Source of the DNA: Nostoc sp. PCC 7524
GTDB taxonomy: Bacteria > Cyanobacteriota > Cyanobacteriia > Cyanobacteriales > Nostocaceae
DNA length: 64,000 nt
Assembly (NCBI RefSeq): GCF_000316645.1
Contig: NC_019684.1
Location: forward strand, 4,686,001 to 4,750,000
Direction: 5' to 3'
In this document: piece after piece, positions 41,524 through 51,723 of the stretch
How positions within the stretch are numbered: position 1 is the first letter of the stretch
How the letters are laid out: each line of letters begins with the position of its first letter
Notes under the pieces: model-generated
The model's database searches: none
What the model was told of the DNA's origin: nothing
Seen by the model: only the letters and a program-made list of their open reading frames with translations
Made by a program: the position numbers and the translations under genes

Positions 41524-42564
41524 GTGAGAAAACTAACAAATTCCGACAAACAAGAAATTCTCAAACTATATCGAGAGACTGCTGAAACAACCTCAACTTT
41601 GGCAGAACGCTATGATGTGAGCAACTCCACTATTAGCCGTCTGCTCAAAAGCACCTTACCAGAAGATGAGTACGAATACCTCGTTTCCTTAAAACGTGCA
41701 GCCAGGACTCCTGAAGGTAGGGCGCAGGTAAGTTATGAAAACATACCATTTGTGAGTAGTCAACCAGAGCCAGAAGTACCAGTACCAGTACCAGTACCAG
41801 TTCCTAGCAAGGAAAAACCACGCTTGAAGTTGCCAGAGGTTGAGCTACCAAAGCCAGTGGTACAGCCACAGCCATCACCAGAAGAGGAAGAGGAGGATCA
41901 AGAAACTTCTGGTGTCAGACGGGTACGCCGCCGGCGTTCTTCCGCAGAGGAAAAACCCAAGCTCAAGCAACCAGTAGCAAAGCAGTTAGAAATCCCGACG
42001 GTACAGCCACTGGAAAAAGCAAGTATTTCCAGTCCCTTAGTTGAGGATGAGAAACCTGATGTAGCTGCTATTGCCCAAATGCTGGGAGAAGACTTGTTAG
42101 ATGAGTCTGAAGATTTGGAAGATTTAGAGGATGATTTAGACGAAGAAGATTTAGAAGAGGAAGACTACGGGGAAGAGGAAGACGAAGAGGAGGATTACTT
42201 TGAACACCCAAGACCTTTAGTCACAAGACGCAGACTTGGAGAAATACCAGTTCAAGTTTTACCTTTATCGGCGGCGGCTTTGCCCAAGACTTGTTATTTG
42301 GTCATTGATCGTTCCGCAGAATTAATTACCAGACCACTCAAGGATTTTGGTGATTTAGGTCAGATTCCCAGCCTCGAAACCCAGCAAAGGACTCTACCAA
42401 TATTTGATAATCACCGAGTTGCCAAGCGGTTTTCTACCAAACGCGATCGCGTGATTAAAGTCCCCGATAGCAAAATGCTACATAAGGCGCGCACCCATTT
42501 GCAAGCCAAGGGAATTACTAGACTGTTAATTGATGGTCAGGTGTATTCTCTGTCTCTGGTGTAG
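41524..42564 (+). CDS. HTH protein with acidic, proline-rich linker
   Basis: 346 residues from GTG 41524 (preceded in frame by TTG 41512). An N-terminal helix-turn-helix reads L-A-E-R-Y-D-V-S-N-S-T-I-S-R-L-L-K, like transposase or Hin-type HTH domains. A linker with a Pro-Val repeat, basic patches (RRVRRRRSS) and a long Asp/Glu run (about 190-232) leads to a compact C-terminal domain (about 245-346) ending I-T-R-L-L-I-D-G-Q-V-Y-S-L. No catalytic residues of a transposase are visible, so a chromosomal DNA-binding role is more likely. Confidence 0.75.
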   Translation: MRKLTNSDKQEILKLYRETAETTSTLAERYDVSNSTISRLLKSTLPEDEYEYLVSLKRAARTPEGRAQVSYENIPFVSSQPEPEVPVPVPVPVPSKEKPRLKLPEVELPKPVVQPQPSPEEEEEDQETSGVRRVRRRRSSAEEKPKLKQPVAKQLEIPTVQPLEKASISSPLVEDEKPDVAAIAQMLGEDLLDESEDLEDLEDDLDEEDLEEEDYGEEEDEEEDYFEHPRPLVTRRRLGEIPVQVLPLSAAALPKTCYLVIDRSAELITRPLKDFGDLGQIPSLETQQRTLPIFDNHRVAKRFSTKRDRVIKVPDSKMLHKARTHLQAKGITRLLIDGQVYSLSLV

Positions 42565-42635
42565 GGGTATAAGGGTATAGGGGTATAGGGGTATAAGAGA
42601 CTCTACCCCAGTCCCCAGCCCCCAATCCCTAATCC

Positions 42636-43586
42636 CTAATCCCCTTCAGGATAAACAGCAGCCGCAAAACGATGAGCTAGATTGATAATGTCTTGTCTAC
42701 GGGCAATTTGTTTGACCCATTGTTGGGGGATACCTTCTACTCCATAGTAAATACCTGCCAGCCCCCCCGTTACCGCAGCCGTGGTATCTGTGTGTCCGCC
42801 TAGATTGACAGCTTTTAGTACCGCCTCAGCATAAGTAGAGCTATTTAACAAACACCACAAAGATGCTTCTAGAGTGTCAATCACATAACCACCAGAATTA
42901 ATCTCTGCTTCCGGCAATTGAGCAAGTTCGCCACTGAAGACTCGGTGAAAATTAGGTTTTTCTGAAATATATTCCTCATCAGCATAAAGGGCTTGGATAT
43001 TTTGTAGTCCTTGTAAATAAGCCGCTTGAGGTTTAGCTCCTTGGAGTAGTTCAACTGCGATACTAATGTAAATACCGCAAGCCATTTGAGAACGGAGATG
43101 CGCGTGGGTAATACAAGAAACTTGATGTACCCGCGTGATCAACTCGCGGAAAGTTAAATTTTTATGACAATAAGCCATTGGTAATATTCTCATTAAAGAA
43201 CCATTACCATTGCTCATTTCACTGGTTCCCCCGGCTTCTAAGGGTGGTATTCCCTGCATCAGACGCATAATTACCGCGTGAGTGCTTTCGCCAATCCCAA
43301 ATATTTCTCCACGGGGTGTCCAGTAAGCTGCTTTATACCAACGCCAAAAAGAATTAGCGATCGCACTGATTGAATAACCTCTACACAAACTTTCTGCTAG
43401 GCAAAATGTCAGTGAACTATCATCAGACCAAGTTCCTGGAGGTTGGTTCCATGTGCCGTAACCCAGCATTTTTGTGACTGGAGATTTAGCTAATTCGGTG
43501 CGGCTAGTGAACTCCACCGGCACACCCAACGCATCACCGACACACAAACCCATCAAACCCGATAACGTTTTTGTAGCGGTTAGCAT
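42636..43586 (-). CDS. ADP-ribosylglycohydrolase (DraG) family protein
   Basis: 316 residues from ATG 43586 (MLTATKTLSGLMG). G-L-C-V-G-D-A-L-G-V-P-V-E-F opens the fold, W-S-D-D-S-S-L-T-F-C-L-A is the first metal-binding motif and L-G-G-H-T-D-T-T-A-A-V-T-G-G-L-A-G the second. In most family members the latter reads G-G-D-x-D-T, so the first Asp is His here. DraG-like enzymes remove ADP-ribose from proteins or small molecules. The substitution may alter metal binding or substrate. Confidence 0.87.
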   Translation of the reverse strand: MLTATKTLSGLMGLCVGDALGVPVEFTSRTELAKSPVTKMLGYGTWNQPPGTWSDDSSLTFCLAESLCRGYSISAIANSFWRWYKAAYWTPRGEIFGIGESTHAVIMRLMQGIPPLEAGGTSEMSNGNGSLMRILPMAYCHKNLTFRELITRVHQVSCITHAHLRSQMACGIYISIAVELLQGAKPQAAYLQGLQNIQALYADEEYISEKPNFHRVFSGELAQLPEAEINSGGYVIDTLEASLWCLLNSSTYAEAVLKAVNLGGHTDTTAAVTGGLAGIYYGVEGIPQQWVKQIARRQDIINLAHRFAAAVYPEGD

Positions 43587-43980
43587 TATTGAATCTCCAT
43601 GCAAACTACCAAAAATTAACTTTATAGATTTCCTATAGAGTTGATTGCCATAGCTATAACAGCTTACTTTTTATTTCTATATGAAAAGCCAAAAAACAGG
43701 ATTTAATAGATTTTTCTATTTCCTGAATATTGGCTAAATTTTATTTTTTATATTGTGCCAGTTTTAGAAGTGTATACTGTAGGTGAATAAATACTTAGTA
43801 TGTAGCTATCGACAACGAGCTACAACACTTGCATGAGAATAATTCTAGCTGTTGTACTACCAATACTTTTGCATCAATCACAACAATTATTTAAGTAAAA
43901 TCTCAAAATTACTTGGAACATTCCGATAGCTTTTTCGACCTGTAATGTAGCAGTAAAAACTACAAAAGTTTCTTAAGATT
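43587..43980. other. Intergenic region between the DraG-like and barrel genes
   Basis: About 390 bases of AT-rich sequence, with no repeat cluster and no coding frame of note. It should hold divergent promoters for the two flanking genes. Confidence 0.5.
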
Positions 43981-44517
43981 ATGAAAAAAATACTCAAGTC
44001 ATTGGCGGCAATTTCTGCGTTATCTTCCTTAGTAATAGTCCCTTGGACAATTAATGCTGGCCAAGCATCGGCTGAAACTAAAAAAGGTACTGATGCTAGT
44101 TATATCGGTGCTGGTGTAGCAGCAGGTGTTACCAACGGCGGACAAAATAACGATGCTGCTACCTTTGGTGGGAACATTACAGGACGCTTAAAATTAGGCA
44201 ATACTCCCTTTTCTGCACGGGGTAATGTGCTATGGAGTGACAAGACAAGTGCAATTATTCCGGAAGTTTCCGTAGATGTGCCGATCGCTAACCGCACTAA
44301 TGCTTTTTTGACTGGTGGTTATTCCTTTGTCGAAAAAAATGGTTCACCTACTCCCTTGGGTAACAGAGATGCTGTAGTGGTAGGTGCTGGGGTTGAATCT
44401 GAAGTTGCTAATAACTTCCTGATTTACACCAATGCCAAAGTTGGATTACGTGCCTACCAAGATAGTCCTGCTTCTGCTGTCAGCATCAATGGTGGTATTG
44501 GTTATCGTTTCAGATAA
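43981..44517 (+). CDS. Small outer-membrane beta-barrel-like protein
   Basis: 178 residues. A signal peptide (residues 1-31, M-K-K-I-L-K-S-L-A-A-I-S, ending A-S-A-E) is followed by alternating polar and hydrophobic strands rich in Gly and Asn, ending G-I-G-Y-R-F-R, close to the terminal aromatic pattern of outer-membrane barrels. An eight-strand barrel would fit the length. Function unknown. A terminator follows at 44618. Confidence 0.75.
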   Translation: MKKILKSLAAISALSSLVIVPWTINAGQASAETKKGTDASYIGAGVAAGVTNGGQNNDAATFGGNITGRLKLGNTPFSARGNVLWSDKTSAIIPEVSVDVPIANRTNAFLTGGYSFVEKNGSPTPLGNRDAVVVGAGVESEVANNFLIYTNAKVGLRAYQDSPASAVSINGGIGYRFR

Positions 44518-44617
44518 GTAAGTAGGGATTCAAAGATCCTCTTTTGTCTCAGTAACTGCTGACTTCTTTTTGGGTTAGTATATATTTAACTCAGCACTAA
44601 AAACTCAGAAACATATG

Positions 44618-44664
44618 AAGCTGGTTTAATGAAGTGTAACATCACTGATAAAACCGGCTTTTTG
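44618..44664 (+). terminator. Intrinsic terminator after the beta-barrel gene
   Basis: AAGCTGGTTT (44618-44627) pairs with AAACCGGCTT (44651-44660) with one G-T pair. A smaller stem (AGTG/CACT) lies in the loop and a T-run follows. Confidence 0.55.
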
Positions 44665-44792
44665 TCGTGTTAGGATTGAGGTATTATTCACATTTCCGAC
44701 CGGATTACCGGAAAATATCCAGCCGAAAAAGTGCTGTCAGCCTGTTGGTTCGGCAATTACTGATGCCTTATTGAGAATACTATAGAACTCTG

Positions 44793-46730
44793 ATGGTTAA
44801 ATCTGCTCCTCCCCCCACGATCGCTAACCGTAAACCTTCCAAAGTCGAAGGGCTTAAAGAAAATAGTAATTTTTTACGTGAACCTGTAGCAACACAGATT
44901 CTTGAGGATACTACTCACTTTACGGAAGATGCTGTCCAAATCCTCAAGTTTCACGGTTCTTATCAGCAGGATAACCGCGATAATCGCGTCAAGGGACAGG
45001 AGAAAGATTATCAGTTTATGCTGCGGACAAAAAATCCGGGTGGTTTAGTACCGCCGCAGCTGTATTTAGCTTTAGATCAGCTGGCTGATGAATACGGTAA
45101 TCATACATTGCGGGCAACCACTCGCCAAGGTTTTCAACTGCACGGTATTTTAAAGAAAAATCTGAAAGCGGCGATCGCTAAAATCGTGAATAACCTGGGT
45201 TCCACCTTGGGTGCTTGTGGCGATCTCAACCGCAACGTCATGGCACCACCAGCCCCCTTTAAAAACCGTTCTGAGTATCAGTACGCTTGGGAATATGCCC
45301 AAAATATTGCTGACTTACTCTCACCCCAAACTGGTGCTTATTACGAAATTTGGCTAGATGGGGAAAAAGCCATCAGTGGAGAAGAAAGCCCAGAGGTGAA
45401 GTCCGCCAGACAAAGCAATGGCAACGGCACAATTTTTCACAATACTGAAGAACCTATCTACGGCACCTATTATATGCCGCGTAAATTCAAAGTCAGCGTG
45501 ACAGTGCCAGGGGATAATTCCATTGACTTATATTCCCAAGACCTGACTTTAGTAGTGATTACAGACCAACAGGGCAACCTAGAAGGATTTAATATCTTTG
45601 CTGGTGGTGGCTTAGGTAGAACACACAACAAAGAAGAAACCTTCGCTAGAATAGCAGACCCCATTGGTTATGTAGCCAAAGAAGATGTTTACACCGCAGT
45701 GAAGGCGATTGTTGCTACTCAGAGAGATTATGGCGATCGCACTGACCGCCGTCACGCTAGATTAAAATACTTAATCAATGATTGGGGTGTAGATAAATTC
45801 CGCACCAAAGTCGAAGAATATTTTGGTAAACCCCTCGCCCCCTTCCAACCGCTACCAGAGTTTAAATATCACGATTTCCTCGGTTGGCATGAACAAGGAG
45901 ATGGCAAACTCTTTTTAGGTATTTCCATTGATAATGGCCGGGTGAAGGATGAGGGTTCATTTAAATTGAAAACTGCCTTGCGGGAAATTGTTGAGCAGTT
46001 TAACTTACCTATCCGTCTCACACCCAACCAAAATCTGATTTTTTACGAAATTGAACCAGCAAATCAGCCAGCCATTCAAGAGATTTTGGATCGTTGTGGT
46101 ATAGTTTCTGATCCTAGCACCATCGACCCTCTAGTACGCTATGCTATGGCTTGCCCAGCTTTACCCACTTGCGGTTTAGCGATTACAGAGTCAGAAAGGG
46201 CAATACCCAGCATTCTCGAACGCATTCGCACCGTTTTGGATCAAGTTGGTTTACAAAATGAACATTTTGTAGTAAGAATGACAGGCTGCCCCAATGGTTG
46301 CGCCCGTCCCTACATGGCAGAATTAGGTTTTGTTGGTAGTGCGCCAGAAAGCTATCAAGTGTGGTTAGGTGGTTCACCCCATCAAACACGCCTAGCACAG
46401 CCTTATGTAGAACGCTTGCATCATAATGACTTAGAAAGCTTCCTAGAGCCGATTTTTGTCTACTTTAAAACATCTCGGCAATCTGGGGAAAGCTTCGGTG
46501 ATTTTTGCGATCGCGTTGGTTTTGATGCCATTCGGGAATTTGTAGCCAAGTATCAACCAGAAGCCGTTCCCGCCATCCCAGAACCAACAGTTAAGATTCG
46601 TAAATCTGCACATCGAATTAGCGTGCAAGATGATATTTACGACAAACTTAAACAAACAGCCACTAGCCAAGGTAAACCAATGTCCGCCTTAGTGAATGAA
46701 GCCTTGAAAATTTACTTGCAGATGGATTGA
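44793..46730 (+). CDS. sir: Ferredoxin-dependent sulfite reductase with C-terminal RHH-like extension
   Basis: 645 residues. Two ferredoxin-type half domains are followed by the siroheme/4Fe-4S ligands C-P-A-L-P-T-C and [10 protein letters not shown]-terminal [11 protein letters not shown] and C-G-D-L-N-R-N-V match sulfite rather than nitrite reductases. It reduces sulfite to sulfide for cysteine synthesis. After the usual end, a tail of about 42 residues (from 604) reads [15 protein letters not shown] and [13 protein letters not shown], which looks like a CopG-type ribbon-helix-helix. Confidence 0.93.
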   Translation: MVKSAPPPTIANRKPSKVEGLKENSNFLREPVATQILEDTTHFTEDAVQILKFHGSYQQDNRDNRVKGQEKDYQFMLRTKNPGGLVPPQLYLALDQLADEYGNHTLRATTRQGFQLHGILKKNLKAAIAKIVNNLGSTLGACGDLNRNVMAPPAPFKNRSEYQYAWEYAQNIADLLSPQTGAYYEIWLDGEKAISGEESPEVKSARQSNGNGTIFHNTEEPIYGTYYMPRKFKVSVTVPGDNSIDLYSQDLTLVVITDQQGNLEGFNIFAGGGLGRTHNKEETFARIADPIGYVAKEDVYTAVKAIVATQRDYGDRTDRRHARLKYLINDWGVDKFRTKVEEYFGKPLAPFQPLPEFKYHDFLGWHEQGDGKLFLGISIDNGRVKDEGSFKLKTALREIVEQFNLPIRLTPNQNLIFYEIEPANQPAIQEILDRCGIVSDPSTIDPLVRYAMACPALPTCGLAITESERAIPSILERIRTVLDQVGLQNEHFVVRMTGCPNGCARPYMAELGFVGSAPESYQVWLGGSPHQTRLAQPYVERLHHNDLESFLEPIFVYFKTSRQSGESFGDFCDRVGFDAIREFVAKYQPEAVPAIPEPTVKIRKSAHRISVQDDIYDKLKQTATSQGKPMSALVNEALKIYLQMD

Positions 46731-47225
46731 CCAAAACAGGGTGTAGGGTGCAGGGTGTGGGGTGTGGGGGAAGAAGAGAAAACTATATTATTTTTACACC
46801 CTGCCCCGAAACCACCTTCGAGTCAAAGCCCCCACTGATTTCCCCTACACCCTACCCCCTATACCCTACACCCTTCTTTTTGACACTCCCCCGCTCACCG
46901 CAAAGCGGTGTAGCGGGAAATTCTGGCTTCACAGAAATACAAGTCAGAGATTGTTATAGAAACAAACAAAATTAATATAAAATCGCTGCACTGTTGAACA
47001 GGAGCAGCTTTTTCGTATTTAACAACGTTTAATGGTGATTTGAAGAATTTAATTGACTCCCCAATCCCTGTGTTAGTATCTTTCTGAGCGAATTACCCAT
47101 GAATCAGTAAATAGGAGGATGCACACACCTTTTCCATTGAAACGTATCTTCCCTTAGTAAGAATCTAGGTATAATTGTCTTCCATCTCTTTTACAAATCT
47201 TATTCAACTTTGCACAGTTATTTAT
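46731..47225. other. Repeat-rich intergenic region with hairpin
   Basis: GGGTGTAG and CCCTACAC tracts (46740-46875) are followed by a strong hairpin at 46890-46917: CCCGCT/AGCGGG and ACCGC/GCGGT with an AAA loop. The remainder is AT-rich. The AGGAGG at 47113 abuts an ATG with no spacing and opens only a 12-codon frame, so I call no gene there. Confidence 0.6.
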
Positions 47226-47381
47226 ATGGGACGCTATCGTTCTAAATCTGACTTACCCACAAAAATCTGTCCGGTATGTCAACGTCCCTTTACTTGGCGG
47301 AAGAAATGGCAAGATTGCTGGGATGAGGTGAAATATTGCTCAGAACGTTGTCGCCGTCGCCGTTCTGATGCGAAAACATAA
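47226..47381 (+). CDS. DUF2256 small zinc-ribbon protein
   Basis: 51 residues from ATG 47226 (MGRYRSKSDLP). K-I-C-P-V-C-Q-R-P-F-T-W-R-K-K-W and V-K-Y-C-S-E-R-C-R-R-R-R form the DUF2256 zinc ribbon with two Cys pairs. An upstream in-frame start at 47175 would add 17 unrelated residues. Function unknown; such proteins often sit near photolyase-related genes, but that context is absent here. Confidence 0.85.
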   Translation: MGRYRSKSDLPTKICPVCQRPFTWRKKWQDCWDEVKYCSERCRRRRSDAKT

Positions 47382-47471
47382 GGGGGATGGGGATTGGGGA
47401 CTAGAAAAATCCAATGCCTAATGCCCAATCCCTCAAACTGCAACTTAAACGTATATCTCTCAGGGGCATAG

Positions 47472-48434
47472 ATGAAGTCACAGGTGCAACCAAAATTAAT
47501 TATTCATGGGGGAGCTGGTAGTTCTCTCCACGGTAAAGGCGGATTAGAGGCAGTACGCCGATCGCTTTATGCAGTGGTAGAAGAAGTTTATGCTCTATTA
47601 TTGTCAGGAGTGAATGCTACGACAGCAGTAGCTAGGGGTTGTCAATTGTTGGAAGATGACCCCCGTTTTAATGCTGGGACTGGTTCTGTGCTGCAATCTG
47701 ATGGTCAAATTCGGATGAGTGCTTCCTTGATGGATGGTGCATCCAGCCGCTTTAGCGGAGTGATTAATATTTCACGAGTAAAAAATCCGATTGATTTGGC
47801 ACAATTTTTACAAACTGCACCAGACCGGGTACTGTCAGATTACGGCGCGGCAGAATTAGCCAGGGAAATGCAAATTCCTAGTTACAATGCTCTGACTGAG
47901 TTGCGGTTGCAAGAATGGATACAAGAGCGTCAAGATAATTTTAAAAGAACGATGGCTGGTGTGGTAGCAGAACCGGAACTACTAGAAACCAGTAATGCGG
48001 GACGTGGTACGATTGGCGTAGTGGCTTTAGATGCCTATGGGAAACTGGCAGCTGGAACTTCCACAGGTGGTAAAGGCTTTGAGCGCATTGGCAGAGTCAG
48101 TGATTCTGCCATGCCCGCAGGTAATTATGCTACTGGTTATGCGGCTGTTAGTTGTACTGGCATTGGCGAAGATATTATTGATGAATGTTTAGCCGCAAAG
48201 ATTGTTGTGCGTGTGACTGATGGGATGTCCCTCAAAGACGCGATGAAAAAGTCTTTTGCTGAAGCTCATGAACATCAAAGGGATTTAGGAGCGATCGCCT
48301 TAGATGCTAATGGTGCGATCGCCTGGGGTAAAACCAGCCAAGTCATCCTCGCCGCCTTCCACGATGGCGTACAGATTGGCGATACCTTAGAACTCCCGGA
48401 AGGGACTGAGGTAGGTTGTACGGTGGAGTGTTAA
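47472..48434 (+). CDS. iaaA: Isoaspartyl peptidase / plant-type L-asparaginase
   Basis: 320 residues of an Ntn-hydrolase precursor. I-I-H-G-G-A-G near the start and F-N-A-G-T-G-S-V-L identify the family. The autocleavage site and nucleophile Thr lie in N-A-G-R-G-T-I-G-V-V-A-L-D, so the protein should split into alpha and beta chains there. It releases aspartate from isoaspartyl dipeptides and asparagine; in Anabaena this follows cyanophycinase in cyanophycin breakdown, which would fit a diazotroph. Confidence 0.92.
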   Translation: MKSQVQPKLIIHGGAGSSLHGKGGLEAVRRSLYAVVEEVYALLLSGVNATTAVARGCQLLEDDPRFNAGTGSVLQSDGQIRMSASLMDGASSRFSGVINISRVKNPIDLAQFLQTAPDRVLSDYGAAELAREMQIPSYNALTELRLQEWIQERQDNFKRTMAGVVAEPELLETSNAGRGTIGVVALDAYGKLAAGTSTGGKGFERIGRVSDSAMPAGNYATGYAAVSCTGIGEDIIDECLAAKIVVRVTDGMSLKDAMKKSFAEAHEHQRDLGAIALDANGAIAWGKTSQVILAAFHDGVQIGDTLELPEGTEVGCTVEC

Positions 48435-48514
48435 TTGGGGATTGGGGACTGGCGACTGGGGATGAGAGTAAAATTCTCCCTTGTCTCCTCTGCTCCTCTG
48501 CCCCCTGCTCCCTA

Positions 48515-49864
48515 CTACTCACTCTTATTCCGCCAACCGGGTTTAACTACTTGACGAGAGCGAGCAATCACTAAACAATCATCAGGTACATCTTCGGTCA
48601 CAGTAGAACCAGCCGCCACATAGACATCATTACCCAAGGTTATTGGAGCTACTAAAACGCTATTAGAACCAGTTTTGGAGCGATCGCCTATGATTGTACG
48701 GTGTTTTTTCACGCCGTCATAGTTGGCGGTAATTGTTCCTGCACCAATATTGACTTGATTACCCGCAGTTGCATCACCTAAATAAGATAAATGGGCGACG
48801 TTGGTGCGATCGCCTATCTGGGTGTTTTTCAATTCGACAAAATTACCGATGCGGCAATTATTACCAACTTGAGCATGACCCCGCAAATGAGCATAGGGGC
48901 CTATTTTACTGCCAGCCTGAATCACGCTATCTGTGACTACGGAGTAATGTATGGTCACATTTTCACCCAATTGGCTATTTTCAATCAAACTACCTGGGCC
49001 GATACGACTCCCGGTTTGAATTACAGTATTACCCCGGAGATGAGTTTGGGGTTCAATAATCACATCTGGCTGTAATTCTACGGTGTCATCGATAGTAATG
49101 CTGTTGGGGTCTACAAGGGTAACACCAGCTAGCAGCCATTTTTCCTTAACTCGCTTTTGTAAAATTTCGTAGGCTGTGGCTAGTTGCAGGCGGTCATTTA
49201 TACCCAAAATCTCTTGTTCATCTTCCACATCTACCGCCATTACCTGACCTACCTGGGTGACAGCATCGGTGAGATAATATTCTTTCTGGGCGTTATTCGC
49301 TTCTAAATGGGGCAGAACCTGTGCTAAGTTCTGCCAACGGAAGCAATAAATGCCGGCATTAATACGTTGATTTTGTCTTTGAGCAGGATTACAGTCTTTT
49401 TCTTCAACAATTTGTTGCACAAAGTCTTGATCATTACAAAAAACGCGCCCGTAGCCTTTAGGGTTGGGTAGGTAGGCTGTGAGGATAGTAGCGGCGTTTT
49501 GATGTGTTTGGTGAGTATGTAATAACTTTTCTAGGGTTTCGCTGCGTAATAGTGGGACATCACCATTAAGTACGATTAAATCCCCAGTGTATCCCTCCAA
49601 ATGGGGCAGTAATTGTTGGATGGCGTGACCTGTTCCTAGTTGTACAGTTTGTTCGACAAACTCTAATTCAGGGGAATGTAGAGCTGCTTTTACTTCTTGA
49701 GCCTGATATCCGACAATCACTATCCGCCGTGATGGTGCTAGTGGTTCTGCACTTGCTAGCACTCTTTCCACTAGCGATCGCCCACCCAAAGAGTGTAAAA
49801 CTTTGGGTAAGCTCGATTTCATTCTGGTGCCACGTCCTGCTGCTAGTATTGCTACAACTACCAT
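48515..49864 (-). CDS. glmU: Bifunctional UDP-GlcNAc pyrophosphorylase / glucosamine-1-P acetyltransferase
   Basis: 449 residues from ATG 49864 ([15 protein letters not shown]); the in-frame start at 49903 adds 13 residues before the conserved beginning. The N-terminal half has [25 protein letters not shown] and the uridyltransferase core. The C-terminal half is a left-handed beta-helix with [16 protein letters not shown]. It supplies UDP-GlcNAc for peptidoglycan and LPS. Confidence 0.95.
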   Translation of the reverse strand: MVVVAILAAGRGTRMKSSLPKVLHSLGGRSLVERVLASAEPLAPSRRIVIVGYQAQEVKAALHSPELEFVEQTVQLGTGHAIQQLLPHLEGYTGDLIVLNGDVPLLRSETLEKLLHTHQTHQNAATILTAYLPNPKGYGRVFCNDQDFVQQIVEEKDCNPAQRQNQRINAGIYCFRWQNLAQVLPHLEANNAQKEYYLTDAVTQVGQVMAVDVEDEQEILGINDRLQLATAYEILQKRVKEKWLLAGVTLVDPNSITIDDTVELQPDVIIEPQTHLRGNTVIQTGSRIGPGSLIENSQLGENVTIHYSVVTDSVIQAGSKIGPYAHLRGHAQVGNNCRIGNFVELKNTQIGDRTNVAHLSYLGDATAGNQVNIGAGTITANYDGVKKHRTIIGDRSKTGSNSVLVAPITLGNDVYVAAGSTVTEDVPDDCLVIARSRQVVKPGWRNKSE

Positions 49865-49991
49865 AATTAGCTTATTATCTATGACTGTATTGCGCTGTTG
49901 CACTTGGTAATTTGAGATTTAGGCTCAAATCATACCAGCTAATCATGGTAGTAAGTATGAGTCATACAAAATCAGGTGTTGCACAATCAGC

Positions 49992-51215
49992 TTAAGCCTG
50001 CTGACGCTTTAAGGCCAAAACAAACTCAGCAAATTGGTTAACCAATTGAGGATTACGCCAACCAGCCTCAGTTTCGTCTAGCATCACGCATAGTGCTTCT
50101 TCGGCGCTAAAAGCTTTTTTGTATGGGCGTTCGCTAGTCAGGGCATCGTAAATATCAATGATCTGAAATATTTGTGCTAAGTAGGGAATTTCATCTCCCT
50201 TCAGCCCATCAGGGTAGCCTGAACCATCCCAACGTTCATGATGATGACGAATGATGGGAATTACTCCCTGCATACTACGTAGTGGTTGGCAAATTTTTTC
50301 CCCAATCAATACGTGTTGCTTCATAATTACCCAATCTTCAGGGGTGAGTTTGCCTTGTTTGAGCAATACTGTATCGGGAATTCCCACTTTACCAATATCG
50401 TGAAGATAACCACCCCACCTTAAATCCCGAATTTGGCAACGGGAAAGATTCAGATACTCACCAAAGGCTTGTCCTAAGTCTACTAGCCGTTCACAGTGGT
50501 CGCCTGTATTGGGATCGCGGCTTTCAATAGCCCTGGCTATGGAAAACAATACTTGTTCTGCATGATCTAAGTCTTCATTTAAACGCTTCTGTCTTACTAA
50601 AGACTTAACACGAGCTACTAACTCTACCCGATCAAAGGGTTTAGTTAAAAAATCATCTGCTCCTACTTCAATCCCCCGGATGCGCGATCGCCTATCATTT
50701 AAAGCTGTAATAAAAATTACGGGTATTAGTCTGGTATTTTCATCTTGTTTGAGCAATTGACAAACTTCAAACCCATCCATACCCGGCATCATCACATCTA
50801 GCAAAATTAAATCGGGTTGCTGTCGCTTCACCAGTTCCACCGCTACAAAACCACTATCTGCCTCAACGACTGTGTAGCCTTCCATTGCTAACAGTGCTAC
50901 AGCCGTCATTCTACTAGCAGTATGATCGTCAACTACTAAGACTTTTGGTGGTTCGGCATCAAAGCTATTATCTAGAGCCGTTTTGGTTTTTAGAGTTCTC
51001 GGAATTAAACAGTTATAACCAGGGTTGAGCCAAGAATCTACTTTTTGGCTTTCTGCAATTATAAAATCTTCTTTAGATAAACCCAAGGAATAATTTCCTT
51101 CATCTTGCAATTCTGTTGCATGATTGGCATCAATACTATTGACTTTGCTTGGGGGGTTAGACCCACTCACCTGTTGTTCAGTAGAGCCTGTATAATCACC
51201 ACTCCTTTTAATCAC
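49992..51215 (-). CDS. Response regulator with HD-GYP domain
   Basis: 407 residues from a GTG start. A receiver domain (about 90-205) has V-L-V-V-D-D-H, phospho-acceptor D in L-I-L-L-D-V-M-M-P-G-M-D-G and K in T-K-P-F-D. The HD-GYP domain follows with Y-L-H-D-I-G-K-V-G-I-P-D, H-H-H-E-R-W-D-G-S-G-Y-P-D-G-L-K-G and D-I-Y-D-A-L-T-S-x-R-P-Y, all metal and substrate residues present. It probably hydrolyses cyclic di-GMP. The first 85 residues are a disordered extension of unknown role. Confidence 0.93.
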   Translation of the reverse strand: MIKRSGDYTGSTEQQVSGSNPPSKVNSIDANHATELQDEGNYSLGLSKEDFIIAESQKVDSWLNPGYNCLIPRTLKTKTALDNSFDAEPPKVLVVDDHTASRMTAVALLAMEGYTVVEADSGFVAVELVKRQQPDLILLDVMMPGMDGFEVCQLLKQDENTRLIPVIFITALNDRRSRIRGIEVGADDFLTKPFDRVELVARVKSLVRQKRLNEDLDHAEQVLFSIARAIESRDPNTGDHCERLVDLGQAFGEYLNLSRCQIRDLRWGGYLHDIGKVGIPDTVLLKQGKLTPEDWVIMKQHVLIGEKICQPLRSMQGVIPIIRHHHERWDGSGYPDGLKGDEIPYLAQIFQIIDIYDALTSERPYKKAFSAEEALCVMLDETEAGWRNPQLVNQFAEFVLALKRQQA

Positions 51216-51723
51216 AGAAGCACCCCAATTTTTAATAAATTATTTAACAGCGTCCGACTTACAAACGAGCTGAGTATTTAACCGTTCATCTCACAATCTT
51301 CATGCACTATATAAGCTAGCTGGCTTGAGTAATACGCACCAATCTTTAATATGTTATGAACAATGTGAGAATATTTCTAGGGAATTTCCTGATGTAATTT
51401 ACTTGCTGATTATTCCAGTATGATAAATCCGCGCAAATGTTAAATCAGGTTTTTCACTGAGATTTTTTACCATAGTCTCGTCAGAAAAAATAATCCTTGT
51501 CTAAGCTATATAGAAATTAGGTGAGTTGAGTTTAAATTTTTATTTTCGGCTAGAAAATTTAGTGTTTTTGTTCATCAATTACGTTGAATTATTACTTATT
51601 TTCAATATACAGTATTTTTTTTGTATATTCAAATACAGAAAATCTGTAAAGTTACTTTATTTACATAAGCTTAAGAATTTGAGTACGGAGATAAAGCGGA
51701 AATTTAGTTAAAAATTTGACAAA
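51216..51723. other. AT-rich intergenic region, no gene supported
   Basis: About 500 bases with low GC. One frame of 61 residues (51526-51711, TTG start, rich in Leu/Phe/Lys) looks like random AT-rich translation. No repeat cluster or terminator stands out. Confidence 0.5.

Noticed and set aside
47119..47157. 12-codon frame MHTPFPLKRIFP after AGGAGG
   Set aside because: The Shine-Dalgarno-like sequence directly abuts the ATG with no spacer, so initiation is unlikely; no attenuator structure follows.
51526..51711. 61-codon AT-rich frame upstream of the HD-GYP gene
   Set aside because: TTG start, composition typical of random AT-rich DNA, no motif.
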